Origin: RGIG9115 sp045648165
GTDB taxonomy: Bacteria > Bacillota > Clostridia > UBA1381
Direction: 5' to 3'
Length of the DNA: 16,760 bases
Assembly: GCA_045648165.1 (NCBI GenBank)
Contig: JAZRNL010000021.1
Span: forward strand, 1-16,760
Part shown: positions 4,725-13,252 of the stretch, piece after piece
How the letters are laid out: the number at the start of each line of letters is the position of its first letter
Position numbering within the stretch: the stretch's first letter is position 1
Program-made: the position numbers and the translations under genes
Notes under the pieces: generated by a model
Seen by the model: only the letters and a program-made list of their open reading frames with translations
Told to the model about the DNA's origin: nothing
Database searches by the model: none

Positions 4725-7268
4725 ATGAAACGAATTGTAATTGGAATAACCGCTCATGTAGATAGCGGTAAAACTACTTTGTCTGAAGCAATGCTTTATC
4801 GTTCGGGAGAACTTCGAAGCCTTGGCAGAGTGGATCATAAAGATGCATTTTTAGATAATTCAGAGCTTGAACGTGAAAGGGGCATTACCATCTTTTCGAA
4901 GCAAGCTGTGTTTTCGTGGGATGAAACAATCTTTACCTTGCTGGATACTCCCGGTCATGTTGACTTTTCTGCTGAAACCGAACGCACTCTTAAAGTGCTG
5001 GATTATGCAGTGCTTGTAATTAGTGCAAGTGAAGGTGTGCAAAGCCACACAGAAACTATATGGAAACTTCTTACTGATTACAGAGTCCCTGTGTTTGTAT
5101 TTGTAAATAAAACCGATATAAGCCAGCGTTCGGAAAGTGAAATTTTAATCGAGCTTAAAGCAAAGCTGGGTGATGGATTTGTTAATTTTACAAATGAGCC
5201 TGACGGCGATGAGCTTGCAATGTGTGATGAAGATATAATGGAAGAATATCTCTCCGGAAATATTTTAGATGGCACTATACAGTCTGCGATTTTAAGTCGC
5301 AAAATTTTTCCATGCGTGTTTGGCTCGGCGTTAAAGCTTATAGGTGTAGACGAGTTTTTGAATGTTCTTGGCACCTATACAGTGCAACAGAAAACCTCTG
5401 ACAAGTTTGGTGCACGCGTGTATAAAATAACTTTTGATGAACAGGGGAAACGTCTTACGCATATGAGAGTTACAGGAGGGAGTTTAAAGGCTCGTGATGT
5501 TATATCCGGTTCAAATATAAAAGGCGACTCATGGGAAGAGAAAGTAAACCAACTCAGGATATATAACGGAGGTAAATTTACTCAGGAGAATGAAGTGGCA
5601 TACGGCTCAGTTTGTGCAGTTGTTGGACTTACCGGTACATATCCCGGTGAAGGCCTTGGTTCTGAGACAGATGAGAATTCCTCTTTTCTTGAGCCTGTTT
5701 TTAACTACAGTGTTATCCTGCCTGATGGATATGATGCACACAAGGCATTGGTTATGTTAAAACGCCTTGAAGAAGAAGACCCCACCCTTAGAATTGAATG
5801 GAATGAACAGTTATCACAAATAAGAATAAGACTTATGGGTGAGATTCAGCTCGAGGTTTTGAAGCGTATTATACACGACAGATTTGATCTTGAAGTTACA
5901 TTTGGTAAAGGTGGGATTGCATATAAAGAAACAATAAAAGAGTCTGCGCATGGGATTGGTCATTATGAGCCCCTCAGGCATTATGCAGAGGTTCACCTTT
6001 TGCTTGAACCGGGTAAGCCGGGAAGCGGTGTAGTGATTAATTCGGATTGCAGTGAAGATATGCTTGATAAAAATTGGCAAAGGCTTATACTTACTCACCT
6101 CGCGGAGAAATCACATATTGGTGTTCTCACAGGCTCACCAATAACGGATATAAAAATCACACTGATAGCAGGCAGGGCGCACCTGAAACATACAGAAGGC
6201 GGGGATTTCAGACAGGCCACCTACAGGGCTGTCAGGCAAGGGCTAAGGTCTGCAGAGAATGTGCTTTTAGAGCCGTGGTATAGTTTTGTTTTACGTATAC
6301 CATCCGAAAATGTGGGACGTGCTATGACAGATATTCAGCAGATGGGCGGGGATTTCAACGCCCCTGAAACAGACGGTGAGTATTCAGTTATAAAAGGCAC
6401 AGCACCCGTTTCGGAAATAAACGAATATCATAGTGAAGTAATAGGTTATACTAAGGGCAGAGGCAGACTTTCCTGTATGTTTAAAGGCTACGAACCCTGT
6501 CACAATGCAGAGGAAGTGATTGATGCCCGTGGCTATGACTGTGACAGTGACCTTGAAAACTCTGCTGATTCAGTTTTTTGCAGCCATGGCGCAGGATTTG
6601 TTGTTAAGTGGGACAAAGTTCCTGAATATGCTCATGTTGAAATCAAATCACATGAAGATGTTGAGGATAAGGAAGTAAGGGTGCGTGAATATATCCGTTC
6701 CGTTGCATCAGATGAAGAACTTCTGCGGATATTTGAACAGACCTACGGACCTGTGAAGCGTACTTTGCATACGGCTCTTGATACCCGAAAAAAGACTGTG
6801 CACGAAAAGAAGCAAAAGCCTAAAAAGTTTGTTAAGGGAGACGAATATCTTCTTATTGACGGCTACAATATAATATTTGCATGGGATGACCTTAAAAATC
6901 TTGCAACAGATAACCTCGATATGGCAAGGAACAGGCTTATAGACATTGTTTGTAACTATCAGGGATATAAACAGATTAATGTAATTCTTGTTTTTGATGC
7001 TTATAAGGTAAAGGGTAACAGGGGTGAGTTTGAAAGAATTCACGATGTTGATATTGTGTATACCAAAGAGGCGGAAACAGCAGATATGTATATTGAAAAG
7101 GTAACGCATCGTTTAGGGAAGAATAACAGTGTGCGAGTTGCCACTTCAGACAATCTTGAACAACTGATAATTCTGGCAGGTGGTGCTATGCGTCTCAGCG
7201 CAGAAGCTTTCAGAAAGGAAATTGATGAAACAGAAAAGGAAATACGGGATTTTTTGAAATCGCTATAA
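4725..7268 (+). CDS. Tet(M)/EF-G-like ribosomal GTPase fused to a Rae1 (YacP)-like NYN ribonuclease domain
   Basis: The N-terminal part (about residues 1-640) is a translational GTPase of the EF-G/Tet(M) group: AHVDSGKTT at 10-18, RGITI at 52-56, DTPGHVDF at 74-81 and NKTD at 128-131, followed by domain II from about 227 and EF-G-like domains III-V. The region matching the tip of Tet(M) domain IV reads HLKHTEGGDFR (486-496) and lacks the SPVSTPADFR-type loop of Tet(M), so drug resistance should not be assumed. After a basic linker (about 680-705), residues 709-847 are a NYN/PIN-like domain very similar to B. subtilis YacP (Rae1), an endoribonuclease acting in the ribosomal A site: DGYN (712-715), VFDAY with Asp758, KEAETAD (781-787) and TSD with Asp809. 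The usual acidic residues are present. Tet(M) is about 639 residues and Rae1 about 170, so the 847-residue length fits a fusion. GGAAG 7 bases before the ATG is a modest ribosome binding site. It is a monocistronic unit with its own promoter and terminator. Confidence 0.9.
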   Translation: MKRIVIGITAHVDSGKTTLSEAMLYRSGELRSLGRVDHKDAFLDNSELERERGITIFSKQAVFSWDETIFTLLDTPGHVDFSAETERTLKVLDYAVLVISASEGVQSHTETIWKLLTDYRVPVFVFVNKTDISQRSESEILIELKAKLGDGFVNFTNEPDGDELAMCDEDIMEEYLSGNILDGTIQSAILSRKIFPCVFGSALKLIGVDEFLNVLGTYTVQQKTSDKFGARVYKITFDEQGKRLTHMRVTGGSLKARDVISGSNIKGDSWEEKVNQLRIYNGGKFTQENEVAYGSVCAVVGLTGTYPGEGLGSETDENSSFLEPVFNYSVILPDGYDAHKALVMLKRLEEEDPTLRIEWNEQLSQIRIRLMGEIQLEVLKRIIHDRFDLEVTFGKGGIAYKETIKESAHGIGHYEPLRHYAEVHLLLEPGKPGSGVVINSDCSEDMLDKNWQRLILTHLAEKSHIGVLTGSPITDIKITLIAGRAHLKHTEGGDFRQATYRAVRQGLRSAENVLLEPWYSFVLRIPSENVGRAMTDIQQMGGDFNAPETDGEYSVIKGTAPVSEINEYHSEVIGYTKGRGRLSCMFKGYEPCHNAEEVIDARGYDCDSDLENSADSVFCSHGAGFVVKWDKVPEYAHVEIKSHEDVEDKEVRVREYIRSVASDEELLRIFEQTYGPVKRTLHTALDTRKKTVHEKKQKPKKFVKGDEYLLIDGYNIIFAWDDLKNLATDNLDMARNRLIDIVCNYQGYKQINVILVFDAYKVKGNRGEFERIHDVDIVYTKEAETADMYIEKVTHRLGKNNSVRVATSDNLEQLIILAGGAMRLSAEAFRKEIDETEKEIRDFLKSL

Positions 7269-7269
7269 T

Positions 7270-7301
7270 AAACAGGCGGCTACTTGGGTAGCCGTCTGTT
7301 T
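7270..7301 (+). terminator. terminator after the GTPase-NYN gene
   Basis: A 14-bp stem (7270-7283 with 7288-7301, one G-T pair) with a TTGG loop and a short T tail starts one base after the stop codon. It separates this gene from the miaB unit. Confidence 0.85.
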
Positions 7302-7374
7302 TAATAATAATGAATAAATAAAAAAGCAGATTTGTTTGTTTGAATAAAAAAATAACAAAATTTTAAAAATAGTA

Positions 7375-7403
7375 TTGTATTTAATATGCGTTTGTGATAT
7401 AAT
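7375..7403 (+). promoter_or_regulatory. probable promoter for the miaB transcription unit
   Basis: A perfect TATAAT (7398-7403) is preceded at 17 bp by a weak TTGTAT (7375-7380). The TG at 7395-7396 is one base too far upstream for a classical extended -10. It lies between the terminator at 7270-7301 and the miaB start and is the only good candidate there. Confidence 0.5.
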
Positions 7404-7437
7404 TCTACAGTTAATATGGGGAAGGAGGTGCTGTTTT

Positions 7438-8856
7438 GTGGCAGTTTTTGTAACAAAAGAAGAGATGGACATTCAAAAAGGATTCATATTGCAGCTTAAA
7501 CAGTTCTGCACAAACGTTGCTTCAACAACGGGACATGCCCCTCTTGCGCTTACTGAAACTTACGGATGCCAGCAAAATGAGAACGATACTGAAAGAATTC
7601 GTGGAATGCTTGCTGAATGTGGATTTTCTTTTACAGACGATCCCATGGTTGCCGATGTTATTATATATAATACTTGCGCAGTTCGTGAAAATGCAGAGCA
7701 AAAGGTTTTCGGAAGGCTTGGAATTTTAAAGCATATAAAGGAATCCCGCCCGGAACTTGTTATCGGCATCTGCGGATGTATGGTTCAGCAGGAACATATT
7801 ACTGAACAAATCAAGAAGAAGCACCCTCAGGTTGACCTTGTGTTCGGAACTCATGCTCTTCATAGATTTCCCGAGCTTTTATGGAATACAGTTACAAGCA
7901 AACGGCGTGTTGTTGATATTGAAAACAGTGACGGTTATATTGCAGAAGGAATTCCGGTACAACACAGCGATAAAAATAAAGCTTGGGTTTCTATTATGTT
8001 TGGTTGTAATAACTTTTGCACTTATTGCATAGTGCCTTATGTAAGGGGCAGGGAACGAAGCCGCAAACCGGAAGATATTCTTGGAGAAATTAAAGAGCTC
8101 GTGGTATCCGGGGTAACAGAAGTTACGCTTCTCGGTCAGAATGTAAACTCTTACGGTAAGGATCTTGGAAATAAAATAGATTTTTCTGATTTGCTTTGTA
8201 TGGTAAATGAGATTGAAGGTTTGAAAAGAATAAGATTTGTAACTTCACATCCCAAAGATTTTGGAGACAAGCTTATAAAAACTATGGCTTCTTGTAAGAA
8301 GGTGTGCCATCAGCTTCATCTTCCGTTTCAGGCTGGAAGTGATACAGTTCTTAAGGCTATGAACCGTGGCTATACAAAAGAGGAGTATCTTGATAAGATA
8401 AACAGACTTAAGGCAGAAATTCCCGATATAGCTCTTTCTACCGACGTTATCGTAGGTTTCCCTACCGAAACAACTGATGATTTTGAAGAAACTCTTGATG
8501 TGCTCCGAGAGGTTGAATTTGATAACATTTTTTCGTTTATATATTCCCGTCGGGAAGGAACACCGGCTGCAAAGCTTGATTTTGTGCTTTCTGAGAAAGA
8601 AATACATTCAAATTTCGACAGGCTGCTTGAGGTTCAAAACGAAATCTCACTAAAGAAAAATCTTGAATTTGAAGGACAGATTGTAGAAGTCCTTGTAGAT
8701 GGAGAAAGTAAAAATGATTCAGAAATGCTTTCCGGCAGAATGGAAAATACAAAAATTGTGAATTTTAAGGGTTCTCCCGAACTTTGCGGAAAATATGTGA
8801 AGGTTAAAATTACAAAGGCTCATACTTGGAGTCTTAATGGAGAACTTGCAGAATAA
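7438..8856 (+). CDS. miaB: tRNA-2-methylthio-N6-dimethylallyladenosine synthase MiaB
   Basis: This radical-SAM methylthiotransferase converts i6A37 to ms2i6A37 in tRNAs reading UNN codons. I chose the GTG at 7438 because GGAGGTG (7424-7430) lies just upstream; it gives 472 residues. A longer frame from 7375 would start inside the promoter. The N-terminal methylthiotransferase domain has its three cluster cysteines at Cys44 (YGCQQN), Cys80 (NTCAVR) and Cys114 (CGCMVQQ). The radical-SAM cluster CNNFCTYC gives Cys190, Cys194 and Cys197, followed by IVPYVRGRERSR. A TRAM RNA-binding domain covers about residues 408-470. The motif QNVNSYG is present, as in MiaB rather than MtaB. It heads a run of co-directional genes, and the order miaB - ymcA-like - mutS matches B. 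subtilis apart from a cotE gene there. Confidence 0.95.
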   Translation: MAVFVTKEEMDIQKGFILQLKQFCTNVASTTGHAPLALTETYGCQQNENDTERIRGMLAECGFSFTDDPMVADVIIYNTCAVRENAEQKVFGRLGILKHIKESRPELVIGICGCMVQQEHITEQIKKKHPQVDLVFGTHALHRFPELLWNTVTSKRRVVDIENSDGYIAEGIPVQHSDKNKAWVSIMFGCNNFCTYCIVPYVRGRERSRKPEDILGEIKELVVSGVTEVTLLGQNVNSYGKDLGNKIDFSDLLCMVNEIEGLKRIRFVTSHPKDFGDKLIKTMASCKKVCHQLHLPFQAGSDTVLKAMNRGYTKEEYLDKINRLKAEIPDIALSTDVIVGFPTETTDDFEETLDVLREVEFDNIFSFIYSRREGTPAAKLDFVLSEKEIHSNFDRLLEVQNEISLKKNLEFEGQIVEVLVDGESKNDSEMLSGRMENTKIVNFKGSPELCGKYVKVKITKAHTWSLNGELAE

Positions 8857-8872
8857 GAAAGGAATAAATACT

Positions 8873-9253
8873 ATGACACCGATTATTGAAAAGACCAGAG
8901 AATTGGGCGAACTTATTGCAAACAGTGAAGAAATGAAAAAAGTAAAAGCAGCTGAAGCTGCACAGGAAGCCGACGAGAATGCAAAAACTTTGTTGGTTGA
9001 GTTCAATATGAACAGAATGAATCTTGGTCGTGATATCCAAAACGGAAAAATTACTGAAGAAGAAGCAATAAAGCTTAACAATGAAGCATTCAACAAGCTT
9101 ATTGAGTCTTCAGAGACTATAAAAGCATACGTTGATGCAAAGAAAGAACTGGACCGTGTAGTTACAGAAGTGAACGGCATACTTAATTATTATATCACGG
9201 GTCAGACACCCGGATGCTCACATGATTGTTCATCCTGCGGCGGATGTCACTGA
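8873..9253 (+). CDS. YlbF/YmcA family protein with C-terminal Cys4 cluster
   Basis: YmcA and YlbF of B. subtilis, with YaaT, form an Fe-S containing complex that guides RNase Y and affects competence, sporulation and biofilm formation. The ATG at 8873 is preferred because AAAGGA (8858-8863) precedes it by 9 bases; a longer frame from 8837 would overlap miaB. The 126-residue product is helical and highly charged (about residues 1-112), typical of the YlbF fold, and ends in CSHDCSSCGGCH. Cys115, 119, 122 and 125 are spaced to bind a [4Fe-4S] cluster. The position directly after miaB is that of ymcA in B. subtilis, but sequence alone does not tell me whether YmcA or YlbF is the closer relative. 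Confidence 0.85.
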   Translation: MTPIIEKTRELGELIANSEEMKKVKAAEAAQEADENAKTLLVEFNMNRMNLGRDIQNGKITEEEAIKLNNEAFNKLIESSETIKAYVDAKKELDRVVTEVNGILNYYITGQTPGCSHDCSSCGGCH

Positions 9254-9296
9254 TTTAGTTATTATTTGAATTAAACTTGATGGGAAGGGAAATGTC

Positions 9297-11891
9297 ATGA
9301 CACCGATGATGACACAATACCTTGAAACTAAGGAAAACTATAAAGACACTATCTTGTTTTACCGCCTTGGTGACTTTTATGAAATGTTTTTTGACGATGC
9401 GGTACTTGTTTCGAGGGAACTTGAACTTACTTTAACCGGTAAGGATTGCGGAATGGAAGAAAGGGCTCCTATGTGTGGAATTCCTTTCCATAGTGCAAAC
9501 GTGTACGTTGCAAAGCTTATTGAAAAAGGCTATAAAGTTGCAATTTGTGAACAGGTAGAAGATCCCAAACAGGCAAAAGGTCTTGTAAAGCGTGAGGTTG
9601 TTAGAGTTATTACACCCGGAACTATTGTTGATTCTGAGCTTTTGTCTGAAAGGGAAAATAACTATCTTGCGGCAGTATATTGCGAAGGCGGTGTATACGG
9701 CATTACATTTTCTGATATTTCTACAGGTGAAATATATGCCACATGCGTAAGCGACGGGATACATGTCGTAAATGAAATGGCAAGATATATACCTGCTGAA
9801 ATTATAATGAACGATGCTTGTGAAAAATCAGTAATTGCTGAAATACAGCTTCGTATAAAAGTTAAGCCTTCAATTCTGATTGATGAATTTTTTGATTTTG
9901 ATGATGTTGAAGGTATGCTTTCCAAGCAGTTCACCGGTGAAACGGCAGATTATAATATAGTTAATCCTATTGTTTTAAAAAAATCGGTTTGTACAGCACT
10001 TCGTTATCTTGAAACAACCCAGAAAAGCTCGTTTTCGTATATGAACAGGCTCACTCTCTATAAAATCGGAGAGTATATGGATATAGATGTTGCCACACGT
10101 CGAAACCTTGAGATTTGTGAGTCCATGCGAAACGGGGATAAAAAAGGCACTCTCTTATGGGTGCTTGATAAAACTAAGACTTCAATGGGTGCCCGTAGGC
10201 TTAAGCAGTGGCTGGAAAAGCCCCTTATAAATTCCGATGGTATTCGTCAGAGGTTGAATGCAGTTGAGGAACTTACCGATAAAATAATGCTTAGAGATGA
10301 ACTTATTGAAGAGCTTTCGGGAATTTATGACATATCACGTATAACTTCCCGCATATCAATCGGAAATGTTACTCCAAAGGATCTTATATCCCTTCGCTCA
10401 TCACTTGAACATTTACCGGCAATACGCGAGCTGTTAGGGAAATTTGTATGCTCAACTATCCGTCGTTTGTATGATGATTTTGAGCTTATGGATGATATCC
10501 GTGAGTTCCTTATGTTTAGTATTCATGACGAGGCTCCCGCGCTTTTGCGTGATGGGAAGGTTATCAAGGATGGTTATAGCGAAGAACTTGATAAATTAAA
10601 TCAGGCTAAAAGCGAAGGTAGCCGATGGATTTATGAGCTTGAAGCCCGAGAAAAAGAAGAAACAGGCATTAAAACCCTGAAAGTTCGCTATAACAAGGTT
10701 TTCGGATACTATATTGAGGTTTCAAAATCATTTATGGATCAGGTACCTGAGCATTATATCCGTAAACAGACGCTTACAAATGGAGAAAGATATATCACTC
10801 CTGAGCTGAAAACGCTTGAAGACACAATTCTCGGAGCAAGTGAGAAAATTGCAGCTCTTGAAGCTAAGCTTTATGGAGAAATTGTAGATAAGCTTCGTCT
10901 TAATATTCAAAGACTTAAAACTGTTTGTGAAGTTGTTTCTAACTGCGACTGTTATTGTTCATTATCTACGGTGGCATCTCTTTATGGCTTTACCAAGCCT
11001 GAGATTACCGAAAATGGTGAAATTGATATAAAAGACGGACGTCATCCTGTAGTGGAAAAGATGAACCGTTCTGCTATATTTGTACCAAATGATACTAAGC
11101 TTGATACAGATGAGAACAGAATGATAATTATTACCGGTCCTAATATGGCAGGTAAATCCACATATATGCGCCAGGTTGCAGTTATAACACTGATGGCGCA
11201 GATAGGTAGCTTTGTGCCTGCAAATTTTGCACGTATAGGGATAGTAGATAAAATCTTTACAAGAGTAGGTGCATCTGATGACATAGCGGCAGGGCAGAGT
11301 ACATTTATGGTTGAAATGTCAGAGGTTGCGCACATACTTTCCGAAGCTACAGATAAATCACTCATCATTCTTGATGAAATAGGCAGAGGTACAAGCACAT
11401 ATGATGGCTTATCCATTGCATGGAGTGTAGTTGAATACGTGCATAACAAAAAAAATATCGGTGCAAAAACGTTATTTGCTACTCATTATCATGAGCTTAC
11501 TCAGCTTGAGGATTCTCTTCAGGGAGTGAAGAATTATAACATAGCAGTAAAGAAATACGGCGATGATATAACTTTTCTCAGAAAAATTGTTCCCGGAGGT
11601 GCTGATGAGAGCTATGGTGTTGAAGTGGCAAAGCTTGCAGGAGTACCTGAACCTGTAATTAAAAGGGCGAAAGAAATTCTGAAATTAATAGAAAGTGACG
11701 ACAGTTCCGGAGTGAAAGTGCATTCGGGAGAGAAGAAAAAAACTTTGGATTCCCCACAAATGAATTTTTCGGATGCCGGTGCGTGCATTATAGCAGAAGA
11801 ACTTAAAAAACTTGATGCAACTACCTTTACTCCTATTGAAGCTATGAATAAACTTTACGAACTTTCATTGAAAGCGAAAGAGCTTTTATAA
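9297..11891 (+). CDS. mutS: DNA mismatch repair protein MutS
   Basis: MutS binds mispaired bases and recruits MutL in an ATP-dependent step. The 864-residue length is normal. The mismatch-reading FYE motif is at residues 27-29 within the N-terminal domain, followed by connector, lever and clamp domains. The ATPase domain has Walker A GPNMAGKST at 614-622 and Walker B ending in DEIGRGTST with Asp693-Glu694. A GAAGGGA-type ribosome binding site precedes the ATG. The frame shows no defect. It follows the YlbF-like gene by 43 bases and is followed after 19 bases by a lipoprotein gene; mutL, which is next to mutS in many Bacillota, is not in the window. Confidence 0.97.
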   Translation: MTPMMTQYLETKENYKDTILFYRLGDFYEMFFDDAVLVSRELELTLTGKDCGMEERAPMCGIPFHSANVYVAKLIEKGYKVAICEQVEDPKQAKGLVKREVVRVITPGTIVDSELLSERENNYLAAVYCEGGVYGITFSDISTGEIYATCVSDGIHVVNEMARYIPAEIIMNDACEKSVIAEIQLRIKVKPSILIDEFFDFDDVEGMLSKQFTGETADYNIVNPIVLKKSVCTALRYLETTQKSSFSYMNRLTLYKIGEYMDIDVATRRNLEICESMRNGDKKGTLLWVLDKTKTSMGARRLKQWLEKPLINSDGIRQRLNAVEELTDKIMLRDELIEELSGIYDISRITSRISIGNVTPKDLISLRSSLEHLPAIRELLGKFVCSTIRRLYDDFELMDDIREFLMFSIHDEAPALLRDGKVIKDGYSEELDKLNQAKSEGSRWIYELEAREKEETGIKTLKVRYNKVFGYYIEVSKSFMDQVPEHYIRKQTLTNGERYITPELKTLEDTILGASEKIAALEAKLYGEIVDKLRLNIQRLKTVCEVVSNCDCYCSLSTVASLYGFTKPEITENGEIDIKDGRHPVVEKMNRSAIFVPNDTKLDTDENRMIIITGPNMAGKSTYMRQVAVITLMAQIGSFVPANFARIGIVDKIFTRVGASDDIAAGQSTFMVEMSEVAHILSEATDKSLIILDEIGRGTSTYDGLSIAWSVVEYVHNKKNIGAKTLFATHYHELTQLEDSLQGVKNYNIAVKKYGDDITFLRKIVPGGADESYGVEVAKLAGVPEPVIKRAKEILKLIESDDSSGVKVHSGEKKKTLDSPQMNFSDAGACIIAEELKKLDATTFTPIEAMNKLYELSLKAKELL

Positions 11892-11910
11892 ATATAATTG
11901 GAGGATAATA

Positions 11911-13200
11911 ATGAAAAAGCTATTTCTTATTTTTATGTCTGTTATCTTATTTTCAGCGTGTACAGTCCCCAATGATGTTGCAATTAAAATAGATAATGTA
12001 GAGATAAAAAAAGAGTTTATAGAATATTTTGAGAATTCCTACAACACTCAGTCAGGTGGAACTGTTTCCGATACAGTTGCAAAAAAGGCGCGTTCACAGG
12101 TGGAGCTTTATGGAAATGTTATTGCAATCGGAAAACGGATGAAGCTTAATCCTGCCCTTGAGTATAACCACCGAGTAGAAACTGTAATAAAAAACTATGG
12201 TAGTGTTGAGGAATATTTAAAACAGGCGAATATATCAAAAGAATTGTTTGATTTTCTTATGTACGGGACATCGTATCAGACGCTGGTGCTTGATGAGTTT
12301 ATAAAAACACAAGGGATAACTGAAGAGGATTTAGATGAATTTTTCCAAAACAATTATTTTCGAGCAAAGCATTTGTTGCTCCTTACTCAAGATAAAGCCG
12401 GTTGGGAAAAGGCTGAAATCAAACAGAAAGCTGATGATATATTAAAAGAGGCTGTTGGTGGAGCTGATTTTGATTATTTGATAGATAAATACAACGAAGA
12501 TCCCGGAGTAAAAACTGCTCCTAATGGATATGTGTTTACTTACAATGAAATGGTGCCTGAATTCTTTGAAGTTGTAGAATCCAGTGAGGTTGGTGAGTAT
12601 TCAGTGGCGGAAACAGCATACGGATACCATGTTGTTAAACGGTTGCCTTTGGATGAAACCCCGGAACTTTATGAAGATTTTAAAGATGATAAGAAGATAG
12701 ACATTTGTCAGGGACTCATTATTGATAAGTTTTTCAAAGAGAACTTCTGGAGAGTTAAGCAGATACTTTTGTCAACAAAAGATAAATCTCACGATGAAGT
12801 AAGCTTAATAGAAGATAAGGCGGAAGAGATTTTTGAACAGGTCACTGACGGAGCCGACTTTTATTCTCTTATGAATCAGTATAATCAAGATGAAAATGTT
12901 CACAGTAATCCAAACGGTTATGTGTTTACCTACGGAGAAATGCTCCCTGAATTTTTTGAAGCGGCAACCACCATTGATTTCGGCGAGTATAATCTTGTGG
13001 AAACGATGTATGGTTTTCATATAATAAAGAGGTTGGCATTTGATGATCCGCCTGAATTATATACTGAATTAAAGAATTCAAATCTGGAAAAAATATATCA
13101 GAATGAAGAAGTTGACATAAACGAGCTTTTCCTTAATTATATTCATTCAAAACTTCGTGAATATAATATTTCAACTCGTGATTTTACGGGTAGTTATTAG
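11911..13200 (+). CDS. lipoprotein with two parvulin-type peptidyl-prolyl isomerase domains (PrsA/SurA-like)
   Basis: The 429-residue product starts with a Lys-Lys signal peptide and a probable lipobox (LFSAC, Cys17), so it should be anchored on the outer face of the membrane. Residues about 22-145 form a helical SurA_N-like chaperone region. Two parvulin domains follow, about 148-250 and 278-378. They are clearly duplicates: each has an ADF motif, NGYVFTYxEM, PEFFE and YG(Y/F)H(V/I)(V/I)KR. Domain 1 keeps both histidines expected near the active site (His154 in RAKHLLL and His240). Domain 2 keeps His370 but has Gln284 in place of the first. Such proteins help fold secreted proteins. The ribosome binding site GGAGG is 7 bases before the ATG. 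Typical PrsA has only one parvulin domain. Confidence 0.88.
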   Translation: MKKLFLIFMSVILFSACTVPNDVAIKIDNVEIKKEFIEYFENSYNTQSGGTVSDTVAKKARSQVELYGNVIAIGKRMKLNPALEYNHRVETVIKNYGSVEEYLKQANISKELFDFLMYGTSYQTLVLDEFIKTQGITEEDLDEFFQNNYFRAKHLLLLTQDKAGWEKAEIKQKADDILKEAVGGADFDYLIDKYNEDPGVKTAPNGYVFTYNEMVPEFFEVVESSEVGEYSVAETAYGYHVVKRLPLDETPELYEDFKDDKKIDICQGLIIDKFFKENFWRVKQILLSTKDKSHDEVSLIEDKAEEIFEQVTDGADFYSLMNQYNQDENVHSNPNGYVFTYGEMLPEFFEAATTIDFGEYNLVETMYGFHIIKRLAFDDPPELYTELKNSNLEKIYQNEEVDINELFLNYIHSKLREYNISTRDFTGSY

Positions 13201-13252
13201 AAATATACACTTAAGTAAAAATTTTGCTTCGGCAATGGAATGGAGATAAAAT

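Noticed and set aside
4725..7268. Calling the gene a tetracycline resistance determinant (tetM/tetO/tetW)
   Set aside because: The Tet(M) domain IV loop motif is missing, a ribonuclease domain is fused and no attenuator leader is present. Resistance is untested.
8871..9309. Identical 12-base starts (ATGACACCGAT plus flank) of the YlbF-like gene and mutS as a duplication
   Set aside because: The match covers only the first few codons and the proteins are unrelated beyond that; it is probably chance.
13221..13240. Small TTGC-TTCG-GCAA hairpin between the parvulin and OPT genes as a terminator
   Set aside because: The stem is only 4 bp and has no T run after it.
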